DNA of 34,339 nucleotides from Candidatus Gastranaerophilales bacterium (GCA_944325115.1 CALUYX010000008.1:1-34339), one strand, 5' to 3'. Counted from the stretch's first letter, positions 6,674-14,642 are shown. Notes: generated by a model not told the origin, from the sequence alone. Translations and numbers: made by a program.

Positions 6674-8056
6674 ATGAAAATAAATTTATTATCTTTTACA
6701 AATTATTCACAAAATAAAGTTTCGCAAAATACTAAAGCGAATGCTTTTTCTAACCCCTACAAATTGTGCCGTGATGAAGTTTGCTTTAGCGGTAAAAATG
6801 AAAAAGTTAAACAAAATGACAGCGAGTCTTTAAAGACTTTATACAGACAGGCACAACTTGCAAAAGAACTTGGTTTTAGCGATGAAACCCCTGTTAATTT
6901 ATGGGTTAAAAAAGGAAAATTAATTGGTGAGAATGTTCAAGGTCATTTGGGTGCGCAGAAAATTATTAACACTGCAAGAAAAGAAAATGCAGAGTTTTTA
7001 AATGAACTTAAAGAAAAATTGCCAGATATTTATCAAATAGATAGTTTTTCGCAAAAGTTCAACCTGCCAAAAAGCACAATTAAAGTACTGACTCAAAAAG
7101 GCGAACTAAGACCCTTTGGTATAGATGACTATCAAAACTCTTTCTCTGCCGGTTATGTTTTTGATGCTAAAGATGAATTAAACAAGATGACCCTTGAAAA
7201 GCATAAAAAACTTCATCCAATGCCTTCTGAAAAATATTTTAAGTATGACTATACAAAAATAGATAAGTTGTTCGTACCTGTGAAATATCTCTCAGAGCTT
7301 GGCTTTGGCGAAGCAAAACAGATGATAGATATGATACGCAACGGCAAGTTGAAAGGTGCATGTATTATAAAAGATACGCCTCAAGGGCGCAAGCTTTTTG
7401 CTGTTGTTGATGTTGCGCACTACTTTGGTGCTGAAGAAAAACTCAAGGCAATGCGCCAAAAAAATGAATCACTTACAAATGTATCTTCTCTTGCAAAAGA
7501 ATTGGGAATAAGAAAAAAAGATGTCGAAGAAGCAATTTTAAATGATGAAGTTGAAATTGTTAAAGAGTTTATTTTCCCCGAAGATGCGCAAGTGTCATAT
7601 ATCAATTTAAAAAATCCTAAAAATCAGGCATTTGTTGATAAAGTAATGTTTGAAAAGGAAGTTTTAAATAGCATAAAAGCAGAAAATACTCTTAAACAGC
7701 GCGAGAAATTCTCGCAACAGGTAAAGGCATTTGGTCCTGAGCAATCAGTAAAAATGCAAATAGTGTGGAAATTATGTCCCGCTACAAAACTGATTGCCTC
7801 AGAGCGTGCTAAGGGTGACGGGTATTTGGGCAATATTTTTGCTAAGTTGGATAATGGCGAAGAGTTGACACAAGGCGAAGAGGCAAAATTAGCTTCATAC
7901 AGAAAAGGTTTCTGGAATGCTGCCGGCACAAAGGAATTTATACAAGCAGGAAAGATTGCAAAAGAATATATAGAAGCATATAAAACCTTGGGTCTTGAAG
8001 CCATAGATGACCCTGAGATAAGAAAAGTATTTGAAGAAAATGCGGAACGCTTTTAG
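6674..8056 (+). CDS. Hypothetical protein with repeated HTH/MerR-like segments and VCFSGK motif
   Basis: A 460-residue soluble protein of unknown function. From the chosen ATG the N-terminus reads MKINLLSFTNY, with EVCFSGK at about 35-41, parallel to the 5546 gene. The body contains at least four segments that look like MerR/excisionase-type helix-turn-helices: AKELGFSDETPVNLWVKKGKL, SQKFNLPKSTIKVLTQKGEL, LSELGFGEAKQMIDMIRNGKL and LAKELGIRKKDVEEAILNDEV. Each is a short helix, turn, second helix and a G-x-L strand. A helical C-terminal region follows. An in-frame ATG at 6608 exists but would add an unusual hydrophobic stretch and break the shared N-terminus, so 6674 is preferred. The repeats may bind DNA or simply use the fold as a scaffold. 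Confidence 0.75.
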   Translation: MKINLLSFTNYSQNKVSQNTKANAFSNPYKLCRDEVCFSGKNEKVKQNDSESLKTLYRQAQLAKELGFSDETPVNLWVKKGKLIGENVQGHLGAQKIINTARKENAEFLNELKEKLPDIYQIDSFSQKFNLPKSTIKVLTQKGELRPFGIDDYQNSFSAGYVFDAKDELNKMTLEKHKKLHPMPSEKYFKYDYTKIDKLFVPVKYLSELGFGEAKQMIDMIRNGKLKGACIIKDTPQGRKLFAVVDVAHYFGAEEKLKAMRQKNESLTNVSSLAKELGIRKKDVEEAILNDEVEIVKEFIFPEDAQVSYINLKNPKNQAFVDKVMFEKEVLNSIKAENTLKQREKFSQQVKAFGPEQSVKMQIVWKLCPATKLIASERAKGDGYLGNIFAKLDNGEELTQGEEAKLASYRKGFWNAAGTKEFIQAGKIAKEYIEAYKTLGLEAIDDPEIRKVFEENAERF

Positions 8057-8105
8057 GGTTTTATTCTTATGATATGGCAGCAAATTTATAACGCCGGTGC
8101 GAGAA

Positions 8106-9569
8106 ATGGACTCTGTTAATTTATTGCAAGTAAACAATAAATATTCAATTAACAACAAAATAAGAAATGGGCGAGCGCAAGCACAAATCCGACCTAAAGT
8201 CGGACAAGTTAAAAACGGTGATGAAGAACTTCTTGCGGCTCTTGTCGTACTTGGGGCTATTGCTACGGCAGATGTCGGTGCAATCTTAGCTGCAAAAAAC
8301 AGTAAAACTCCTGTAAAAGCTCCATCTGATATTAATTTTGGTAACGGTATTGCAAAAGAAGAAGTTCAAAGAAAAACAGAGGAATACAATCAAAAAATAA
8401 CAGATTTTGCAAATTCGCTGTACTTGCAAAAGGTTAAGTACGCAATTAACGATGAATGTTTTGAGGCAATAAAATCGGATGATACTTTTAATAAAGAATT
8501 GTCCGCTCAAGATAAAAAGGATGTATATAACTTGGTTAAAACACGTGAATTGCTCGAGAAAAATGCAAATATAGAAGCTTTCCCGATAGTCATCGGCGAA
8601 AATCAAAATGAATTGCTTAATTTGTACATAGAACAAAATGCCCATAATATTAATAATGATTTATTTCAAAAGGTGCTCAAGAGAAACCTGAAATATACAA
8701 AATTGGCAAATCAAAATGCCCAGTTAATATACGACACCCCTTTAAATGCACAAAAGGCGCTGTGTAGTGCAAATGCTTATATTAAAGAATTCCCCGTTAT
8801 AGATTTATCAAAAATTGCGAATGATGCAGATGTGAGTTGTTTTGGTTTTCCTGTCGGCACAAAGAAAAAAGACCTGAGATTTTATGTTTATATGATTGAG
8901 GATAAGGGTACATATGGTGCAAATGTGTTGTCGCAAAATTTAGACCATATCTTAGAAGATATGGATTCAAATAATAAAATATGGTCAAAGAGTTTATTAT
9001 CATCGGAGCATAAAAATACTTTCAAAAGAAGGCATTACGGGTTTATAACCGAACCTAAAATAGGAAATATGTACACGACTCGTGTGGATGGCAGTTATAC
9101 GGGTTATGACAAAACAAAAAGTGCAGTATTAAAGAATGTTTTTGATAGCGAAAATGCTTATGAAACAGAGGCGTTAACAAAATTGCCAAATGCCGTAAGG
9201 CAGCAGCTTAATATATCGGAATCAGGCTATGAAGAACTTGTAAGAAAATTAAAACAGACAGGAAATATATTTGCTCAAGATACTCCTGAGTTTATTGAAA
9301 TTGAAGGCAGGCAAATAGAATTTTCAAAAATAAAAGAAGCTGTTTTAAGCGCTCAAGACAAGTTATTTGACATAATAAAGGCTTATAATAACACGGGAAA
9401 CAATGAAATACTGGATGAAATGCTAAATATTAAGGCTTTATTTATTAAATCAACCGATGGCTATGAACCTCCATATCGTTATATTGACAATAACGATGAA
9501 TATATTGCCGACTTTGCGGCAAAATTCAAAGCAAAAACAGGCAAAGATTTGCCAATAATTATCTTGTAG
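8106..9569 (+). CDS. Hypothetical protein with one N-terminal membrane segment, 487 aa
   Basis: Unrecognised. An Asn-rich start (MDSVNLLQVNNKYSINNK) is followed by one hydrophobic segment (LLAALVVLGAIATADVGAILAA, about residues 42-63) and then a long, mostly helical soluble region. The distinctive stretches are FGFPVGTKKKDLRFYVYM and HYGFITEPKIGNMYTTRVDGSYTGYD near residues 240-345. It follows the 6674 gene by 50 bases on the same strand and may share its transcript. I prefer the ATG at 8106 over an upstream in-frame GTG (8097). It converges with the efflux pump gene, seven bases apart. The segment order suggests a membrane-anchored protein with a large domain on one side. Confidence 0.75.
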   Translation: MDSVNLLQVNNKYSINNKIRNGRAQAQIRPKVGQVKNGDEELLAALVVLGAIATADVGAILAAKNSKTPVKAPSDINFGNGIAKEEVQRKTEEYNQKITDFANSLYLQKVKYAINDECFEAIKSDDTFNKELSAQDKKDVYNLVKTRELLEKNANIEAFPIVIGENQNELLNLYIEQNAHNINNDLFQKVLKRNLKYTKLANQNAQLIYDTPLNAQKALCSANAYIKEFPVIDLSKIANDADVSCFGFPVGTKKKDLRFYVYMIEDKGTYGANVLSQNLDHILEDMDSNNKIWSKSLLSSEHKNTFKRRHYGFITEPKIGNMYTTRVDGSYTGYDKTKSAVLKNVFDSENAYETEALTKLPNAVRQQLNISESGYEELVRKLKQTGNIFAQDTPEFIEIEGRQIEFSKIKEAVLSAQDKLFDIIKAYNNTGNNEILDEMLNIKALFIKSTDGYEPPYRYIDNNDEYIADFAAKFKAKTGKDLPIIIL

Positions 9570-9576
9570 CTTTTAT

Positions 9577-11142
9577 TTACTCTTGCACACCTTTTGTCTT
9601 TTTAACAAGTAAAAGCATCGGTATTAACAAAAACGTAGCAAAAGCAAACCATCTGAATGTATCAACATAGCCCCACAGCCTTGCCTGTTGTAAAAGCTCC
9701 TGATAAATGCTTGCCATAGCCATCGACTGGGCGGTTATGGTATCTGCAGTTGCTTGCATAAAGCCTTGCGTCATAGCGGCAAGTTTTGCAACATAGGCGT
9801 CATTTGCAAAGTTAAGATGTCCTGACATCATATGCTGGTGAGCTTGTGCAAAGCGAGAAACCATAGTTGTACCTATTGATGTACCAATCGCACCGCCTAT
9901 ATTTTTTACAAGGTTTTGTAAACAAGAGGCGTTTGCCATATCTTTATTGCTAACGGTTGAACAAGAAAGCGGTACAAGAGGCGTTAGTGCCAAGAAAATT
10001 CCAAGCCCGTAGAGGATATTTGGCACGGCTATGATATTTAGGTTTATCTGCAAATTAATCATTCCAAAGAATAAACTTCCAAAACCGAGCAGCGTGAGCC
10101 CTATCATAGTTATTCTTCTGTCCCCTATATGTTTTGATAATATAAGGTATGCTATAACCCCTGAGATACTACCTATACCTCTTGAGCCCATAGAAAGACC
10201 GCTTAAATAGGCGCTGTAACCTAAAAGTGTTTGCAACATTGAGGGTAAAAGCGCGGCTGAAGCTAAGAATACAGCCATTAATATTACCTGAATAAGTGTG
10301 CCAAAGAAATAAGTTCTGTTTTTTAAGACACTTAAATCAAGCAGCGGGTATTCTTTGTTTTTAAATTGAGAAACAAAGAAAAGTATGGCGCAAACAAGAG
10401 AAAATGCGCTCAGCCAGCATATCCACGCCGCACCGAACCAATCTGCGTCATTACCCTTATCAAGTACAATTTGCAGGCTTATAAGCCACAGGGATAGAAA
10501 AGTGAGCCCTTTGATGTCTATTTTTATGCCGACTTGTTTTCTTGCATACGGCGGGTCTTCAAGGAGTTTTTTTGCAAGAATTATACAAGCTATACCTATC
10601 GGTATGTTGATTAAATATATCCATGGCCAAGACCAGTTTTCGGTAATCCAGCCGCCAAGTACAGGTCCTAAAAGCGGCGCAAATACGATTACCATACCAA
10701 ACATTGCCATAGACTTTGGTCTGTCTTTACCAGTGAAGCTCTCAAGCATTATTGATTGACCTAAAGGCAGAAGCCCTCCGCCTCCAAGACCTTGAATAAA
10801 CCTGAATATTACAATCTCCGGCATGCTTCGAGCCACCGCACAGAGAAAGGATGATATTGTAAAAACAATAATTGAAACAATAAAATAATTTTTTCTGCCA
10901 AGAACTTTTGCCATCATACCCGCAAGCGGAATTGCAATACCTGAGGCTATAAGGTAACTTGTTAAAACCCAAGTGGATTCGTTATGGCTTACTGACATTG
11001 AGCCTGCAATGTATATAAGAGCTACGTTTGAGATGGTTTCATCCAAAACGAACATAAAAATTGCAAGCATAACGGGAACTACCCCAAGCCATGGGTTTAT
11101 GGAGGGTTTCCATTGTTGTTCTTCAACTACTGCTTCACTCAT
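9577..11142 (-). CDS. MFS drug efflux transporter, DHA2 (EmrB/QacA) family
   Basis: Proton-driven multidrug exporter of the 14-TM DHA2 family, in the cytoplasmic membrane (521 aa). Family marks are the D-E-T-I-x-N-V-A-L motif in TM1 (about 34-42), the motif A-like loop GMMAKVLGRKNYF, a G-rich TM4 (RFIQGLGGGGLLPLGQ), motif C in TM5 (APLLGPVLGGWITENWSWPW) and the LINIPIG run. The start ATG overlaps the galE stop in an ATGA arrangement, so it is translated by coupling from galE. No EmrA-like membrane-fusion gene is adjacent. The natural substrate cannot be deduced. Confidence 0.93.
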   Translation of the reverse strand: MSEAVVEEQQWKPSINPWLGVVPVMLAIFMFVLDETISNVALIYIAGSMSVSHNESTWVLTSYLIASGIAIPLAGMMAKVLGRKNYFIVSIIVFTISSFLCAVARSMPEIVIFRFIQGLGGGGLLPLGQSIMLESFTGKDRPKSMAMFGMVIVFAPLLGPVLGGWITENWSWPWIYLINIPIGIACIILAKKLLEDPPYARKQVGIKIDIKGLTFLSLWLISLQIVLDKGNDADWFGAAWICWLSAFSLVCAILFFVSQFKNKEYPLLDLSVLKNRTYFFGTLIQVILMAVFLASAALLPSMLQTLLGYSAYLSGLSMGSRGIGSISGVIAYLILSKHIGDRRITMIGLTLLGFGSLFFGMINLQINLNIIAVPNILYGLGIFLALTPLVPLSCSTVSNKDMANASCLQNLVKNIGGAIGTSIGTTMVSRFAQAHQHMMSGHLNFANDAYVAKLAAMTQGFMQATADTITAQSMAMASIYQELLQQARLWGYVDTFRWFAFATFLLIPMLLLVKKTKGVQE

Positions 11143-12128
11143 GATTTATACCCTTCCGGATGCTTTTTATGCCATATCCAGGCTGTTTGTATTATTTCTT
11201 CCAAATTTGTATATTGAGGCTGCCAGCCTAAAACATTTCTTGCCTTATCTGATGAGGCGATAAGTCTTGCAGGGTCGCCTGCTCTTCTTTCTGAAACGAC
11301 CGCAGGGATTTTATCTCCCGTAACTTTTCTTGAGGCTTCAATTACTTCTTTAACCGAAAAACCTACTCCGTTACCAAGGTTAAAGATATTGCTTTCGCCG
11401 CCTTTATTCAAATATTCAAGTGCTAAATAGTGGGCTGAAGCTAAGTCGCACACGTGAATATAGTCGCGGATGCAAGTACCGTCAGGTGTGTCGTAGTCAT
11501 CGCCATAGATATTTATTGACTCTCTTTTTTTATTTGCAACCTGTAAAACTATAGGTATAAGGTGAGTTTCAGGGCTGTGGTCTTCGCCTATTTTACCGCT
11601 TTTGTGCGCTCCGCAAGCATTAAAGTAGCGAAGTGAAACAAAATTAACCCCATGCGCCAAAGACACCCATTTAAACATTTTTTCCATAGAGAGCTTAGTT
11701 TCCCCGTATGTATTTGTAGGGTTTGTTCTATCCGTTTCTAAAATCGGTATATTTTCAGGCTCTCCATATGTTGCTGCGGTGGATGAGAAAACTATTTTTT
11801 TGATATTATTTTCAACCATGGATTTTAAGAGCACCATAGTGCCATATAGGTTATTATCATAGTATTTAAGCGGGTCTTGCATACTCTCGCCCACAAGAGA
11901 ATTTGCAGCAAAATGGATAATAGAGTCGATGTTTTCTTTCTTAAAAAGATTATCTAAAAATTCTTTATCTCGAATGTCACCACGATAAAACTTTGCATCG
12001 GGGTGAAGTGCTTGCATATGACCGCTTTGGAGGTTGTCTGCAACTATAACTTCGCACCCTTTATCAAGAAATTCATATACGGTGTGAGAGCCTATGTATC
12101 CTGCTCCTCCAAGTATTAAAACAGCCAT
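11139..12128 (-). CDS. galE: UDP-glucose 4-epimerase
   Basis: Interconverts UDP-glucose and UDP-galactose in the cytoplasm, supplying galactose for glycans or allowing its use. The 329-residue short-chain dehydrogenase fold shows the NAD-binding GGAGYIGSH (7-15), the SSTAATYG segment with the catalytic Ser/Thr near 116-117, and YGETK with Y141 and K145. The galactose-family signatures RYFNACGAH, DGTCIRDYIHVCDLA and NLGNGVGFSV are also present. A good GGAG ribosome binding site precedes the ATG, and an extended -10 (TGCTACAAT) lies about 25 bases further upstream. The efflux transporter gene overlaps its stop codon, giving a two-gene operon. Confidence 0.95.
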   Translation of the reverse strand: MAVLILGGAGYIGSHTVYEFLDKGCEVIVADNLQSGHMQALHPDAKFYRGDIRDKEFLDNLFKKENIDSIIHFAANSLVGESMQDPLKYYDNNLYGTMVLLKSMVENNIKKIVFSSTAATYGEPENIPILETDRTNPTNTYGETKLSMEKMFKWVSLAHGVNFVSLRYFNACGAHKSGKIGEDHSPETHLIPIVLQVANKKRESINIYGDDYDTPDGTCIRDYIHVCDLASAHYLALEYLNKGGESNIFNLGNGVGFSVKEVIEASRKVTGDKIPAVVSERRAGDPARLIASSDKARNVLGWQPQYTNLEEIIQTAWIWHKKHPEGYKS

Positions 12129-12189
12129 GCCTTACTCCTTTTTTATTGATATTGTAGCATAAATGAAAATATGTAAACTTTTTAGAGAA

Positions 12190-12226
12190 TAAAAACAAAA
12201 AAAGACACTCTTCGTGAGTGTCTTTT
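12190..12226 (-). terminator. Intrinsic terminator of tRNA-Gly
   Basis: Stem AAAGACACTC (12201-12210) with GAGTGTCTTT (12216-12225) and a TTC GTG-type loop. On the minus strand it is followed by a long T-rich run, right after the tRNA CCA end. Confidence 0.9.
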
Positions 12227-12302
12227 TGGAGCGGAAGACGAGGCTCGAACTCGCAACAACCTGCTTGGAAGGCAGGGACTCTACCAATTGAGTTACTTCC
12301 GC
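12227..12302 (-). tRNA. tRNA-Gly (anticodon UCC), CCA encoded
   Basis: Minus-strand cloverleaf. The acceptor GCGGAAG (12302-12296) pairs with CTTCCGC (12237-12231), with discriminator U12230 and encoded CCA (12229-12227). The anticodon stem-loop CTGC-CTTCCAA-GCAG gives anticodon UCC. The T-arm contains GAGTTCGAGCC. Its 5' end lies inside the first unit of a 95-base tandem repeat. Confidence 0.96.
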
Positions 12303-12537
12303 ATGTCAATCTCTTATTCAATTGTCAAATTTTTTCTCGTAACTCAATTGGAATTTTGTGGACAAGCCACTTTGCTTCGCAATGGAGTTACTTCCGCATG
12401 TCAATCTCTTATTCAATTGTCAAATTTTTTCTCGTAACTCAATTGGAATTTTGTGGACAAGCCACTTTGCTTCGCAATGGAGTTACTTGTGCATGTCAAT
12501 CTCTTATTCAATTGTCAAATCTTTTTTCGTAACTCAA
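12290..12537. repeat. 95-base tandem repeat, 2.6 units, starting inside tRNA-Gly
   Basis: Unit boundaries are near 12290, 12385 and 12480, each beginning GAGTTACTTCCGCATGTC (GTGCATG in the third unit). Units 1 and 2 are almost identical; the third stops at 12537. The first 13 bases are the tRNA-Gly 5' end. Each unit also carries, in the opposite orientation, GTAACTCAATTGG, identical to the tRNA D-arm region, so 12284-12296 and 12339-12351 form a 13-bp inverted repeat. On the minus strand each unit contains two TTGACA hexamers. Confidence 0.95.
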
Positions 12538-12627
12538 ATTAAAATACTATAACCGTTTATACACCAAAGTGAAGTTTATTTCAAGTGTTAATTACTTTTT
12601 GTGATTTTGTATTTAGTTTTTTTATTC

Positions 12628-13602
12628 TTAAGCACTTAGTGCCAATTCTTCATTTTCTTCTTGTGCTATTTCTGTTGCGTTGTTATCTTCTTTGCTAATT
12701 TCCTGATTTATGTTTCCTGCTCCGTTATCTTCAAAGTCCTCGGGTATTGTGTTTGATACGGTATTACCTATAGCTGATGCTACAGTGTCTACACCTCCGC
12801 CCATTGTGCCGTTTACGGTAAGTGTTGCTGCAAGTCCTCCTACGGTGCGAAGACCTGTTTTTGCACCTTCTTCGGCAACATATTTTACTGTGCTTTGTGA
12901 AAGTACTTTTGCTAAAATGTTGCTGCCCATATTTTTTACGGAAGATTCCACGGCTTTGTATCCGCAAGTTCTTGCTATCGTGTTACTTGCAGCACCCGCC
13001 AGTCCTCCCGTTATTGGCGAGAAAGCTCCGTTTATAAAACCTGTTATTGTGTCATAACATAAATCTTTTGCTGTATAATCTTTTCCGCCTATTGCTGCTT
13101 CGCCGGATTTGATTCCGACTTTTAATGCAGAGCCAGCTACCGCGGCAACCCCTATTATGCCTATCGGGGTTGTGGCAACTATGGGTGCAAGAATTCCTAC
13201 TGCAATACCGGAGAGTATATTGGCTGTAATATTTACTGCCATGTCTTGTCCGTCTTTATAGGCATTAAGTGCTTCTTGTGCTTCTTCTTTACTTATTTCT
13301 CCGGCTTCATATTTATTGATAGCTTCTTCTGCTTTATTTGAACTTGCGCCTATATTAAAAAGATTTTTAAATCCGTCCCATATGTTGCCTATGAGTCCTT
13401 GTTCTTCTCTTGTTTTATTGAGTTCATCTCTTAAATCAAGCTCTTGGGCTACTGTTTCTTTTTCTTGAATTTCAATAGTGTCTTGATTTCCTAAATCCGT
13501 ATTGTTGCTGAAAAGTTCTTCTTCCTCTTGTAGTGTTGAAACAGTGCCAATATTTTCACTGCAATTGACTTTATCAATCGTATTGATTGAATTAATACTC
13601 AT
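12628..13602 (-). CDS. Hypothetical hydrophobic, glycine-rich protein, paralogue of the 2591 gene
   Basis: Unrecognised 324-residue protein. An acidic N-terminal third (MSINSINTIDK..., Glu-rich) leads into QGLIGNIWDGFKNLFNIGASSN. A helical EEA-rich linker follows, then a long Gly/Ala/Val/Ile region (about 125-290) with several potential membrane-inserting helices (ILSGIAVGILAPIVATTPIG, GVAAVAGSALKVGI), and finally an acidic tail (EEDNNATEIAQEENEEL-like). The layout is that of a soluble-ended protein that can enter membranes, reminiscent in outline only of pore-forming translocators. The GAGAGAG stretch before the ATG is a usable ribosome binding site. It shares order and motifs with the 2591 gene. 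No Sec signal peptide. Confidence 0.8.
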   Translation of the reverse strand: MSINSINTIDKVNCSENIGTVSTLQEEEELFSNNTDLGNQDTIEIQEKETVAQELDLRDELNKTREEQGLIGNIWDGFKNLFNIGASSNKAEEAINKYEAGEISKEEAQEALNAYKDGQDMAVNITANILSGIAVGILAPIVATTPIGIIGVAAVAGSALKVGIKSGEAAIGGKDYTAKDLCYDTITGFINGAFSPITGGLAGAASNTIARTCGYKAVESSVKNMGSNILAKVLSQSTVKYVAEEGAKTGLRTVGGLAATLTVNGTMGGGVDTVASAIGNTVSNTIPEDFEDNGAGNINQEISKEDNNATEIAQEENEELALSA

Positions 13603-13689
13603 ATATAAACTCTCTCTGTCTAAAAGGTGATATGTATATATAAAGTATTTAGGTATTAAAAAAGTGACTTAATTGTAAAGATTTATAAA

Positions 13690-13718
13690 ATAAAAAAAAG
13701 CCGTCCTAAAAGGCGGCT
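13690..13718 (-). terminator. Minus-strand intrinsic terminator with no upstream gene
   Basis: AGCCG-T-CC (13699-13706) pairs with GG-CGGCT (13712-13718). On the minus strand eight T residues follow. It points away from the hydrolase gene and lies upstream of the 12628 gene, so it can only end a short transcript arising in this gap. Confidence 0.75.
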
Positions 13719-13803
13719 ACTAGACTTGGGGAGGAGGTTTTGAGTAGGACTTATGTCCTTATGTTATTCTTTACGACGTGTATTTTAAAAACTTTAAACA
13801 TAT
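13690..13803 (-). ncRNA. Candidate small RNA with C-rich CCUCCUCCCC segment
   Basis: No protein gene explains a strong minus-strand intrinsic terminator (13690-13718). Upstream of it on that strand lie, in order, a candidate promoter (13810-13837), a small hairpin AGGAC-ATAA-GTCCT (13746-13759), a single-stranded-looking ACCTCCTCCCC (13728-13738), then the terminator stem. Hairpin, C-rich seed, then terminator is the layout of several regulatory RNAs that pair with Shine-Dalgarno sequences. Length would be about 115 nt. The alternative is that GGGGAGGAGG is a plus-strand ribosome binding site for a TTG start at 13740. Confidence 0.4.
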
Positions 13804-13809
13804 CATCCA

Positions 13810-13837
13810 TTTGTATTAATTTTCAAAAAAAGTTCAA
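13810..13837 (-). promoter_or_regulatory. Candidate promoter of the small RNA
   Basis: On the minus strand, TTGAAC (13837-13832), a 16-base spacer, then TACAAA (13815-13810). Start would be near 13803. It overlaps the likely -35 region of the divergent hydrolase gene. Confidence 0.35.
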
Positions 13838-13868
13838 TATTTATGCTCGTTTTGCTAAAATATTCAGT

Positions 13869-14642
13869 ATGAAAAAGTTTATTTCTCTCTTTTTAATAAT
13901 GATTTTTACCTTTGCTTCTTTAAGTGCGATTGCTGCACCAAAAAAGAAAGCTAAAAAACCAAAAATTCGTACAAAAGTTGAAATAGAGGCAAAAGACGGT
14001 TTCTTATTGGAAGGCGATTTGTATTTTGCACCTCAAAAGAAACCGCCCCGTCCGCTTGTTGTATTGTTACATTCTTTTGGCGGCAAGGCTTCTGATTGGG
14101 GGACTTTGCCCGAGTCCTTAAGGCTTAAAAACTATAATGTCTTAACCATTGACTTAAGAGGTCATGGTAAGAGTGTATATACAAAGAATTTTAAATTCAA
14201 ATCAAGAATGAACTTCACAAAGGATGATTGGGTGAAGTATCCTGTTGATGTTGTTTGTGCAATTGATTTTATAAGGAAAAATTATCCTAACATTGATTCA
14301 AGTGAAATATATATAGTAGGCGCTGATATTGGTGCAAACTCCGCAGTGCTGGCTTCTTCGGTTATGAGAATCAAACCTAAAAAAATGGTTTTGATTTCTC
14401 CTTATGTTTCATTTAAAAATCTTGATATAGCGCTCACCGTGCCAAGATTGACAACCGTTCCGATGATGATTATGGCGTCAAAAGCAGATAAATATTCGTA
14501 TTCTCAGACGGATATTATTTCAAGGTTAGTGCATTCAAAAATGACTCTTAAGCTCTATGAGCAAGGCGGTTCCGGAATTTTGCTATTAAAGAGAAATCCG
14601 TCTTCTTACAATGAAATAATCAACTACATTTCAGGCAAATAG
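13869..14642 (+). CDS. Secreted alpha/beta-hydrolase-like protein lacking the catalytic triad
   Basis: A 257-residue alpha/beta-hydrolase fold protein exported by a Sec signal peptide (residues 1-23, ending SAIAA), then a Lys-rich linker (KKKAKKPK). Fold markers are VVLLHSFGG (oxyanion loop, 64-72), DLRGHGKS (95-102) and the nucleophile elbow IVGADIGAN (149-157). At the elbow the expected Ser is Asp (D153). Where the catalytic His is expected (a GxGHG-type motif) the sequence is GGSGILLL, with no His. It is therefore probably a non-catalytic or altered relative. Start: the ATG at 13869 gives a clean signal peptide and has TAAAAT at 13856-13861. A longer frame from TTG at 13740 with a strong upstream GGAGG is possible but would bury the signal peptide. 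Confidence 0.85.
   Translation: MKKFISLFLIMIFTFASLSAIAAPKKKAKKPKIRTKVEIEAKDGFLLEGDLYFAPQKKPPRPLVVLLHSFGGKASDWGTLPESLRLKNYNVLTIDLRGHGKSVYTKNFKFKSRMNFTKDDWVKYPVDVVCAIDFIRKNYPNIDSSEIYIVGADIGANSAVLASSVMRIKPKKMVLISPYVSFKNLDIALTVPRLTTVPMMIMASKADKYSYSQTDIISRLVHSKMTLKLYEQGGSGILLLKRNPSSYNEIINYISGK

Noticed and set aside
12290-12537. CRISPR array
   Set aside because: The 95-base units are contiguous and almost identical along their length, with no unique spacers.
12073-12552. Open frames across tRNA-Gly and the 95-base repeats
   Set aside because: They arise from the tRNA antisense (SGRRGSNSQQP type product) and from the tandem repeat, whose length in codons is not whole (95 bases), so the frames shift between units.
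12628-13602. Shadow frames on both strands within the glycine-rich gene
   Set aside because: Codon bias of the Gly/Ala/Val-rich real gene keeps other frames open; none has a start signal.
13740-13868. N-terminal extension of the hydrolase from TTG 13740
   Set aside because: A strong GGAGG precedes it, but the extension would place 43 residues before a clean Sec signal peptide, and the same bases are better explained as the C-rich part of a minus-strand small RNA. Not fully excluded.
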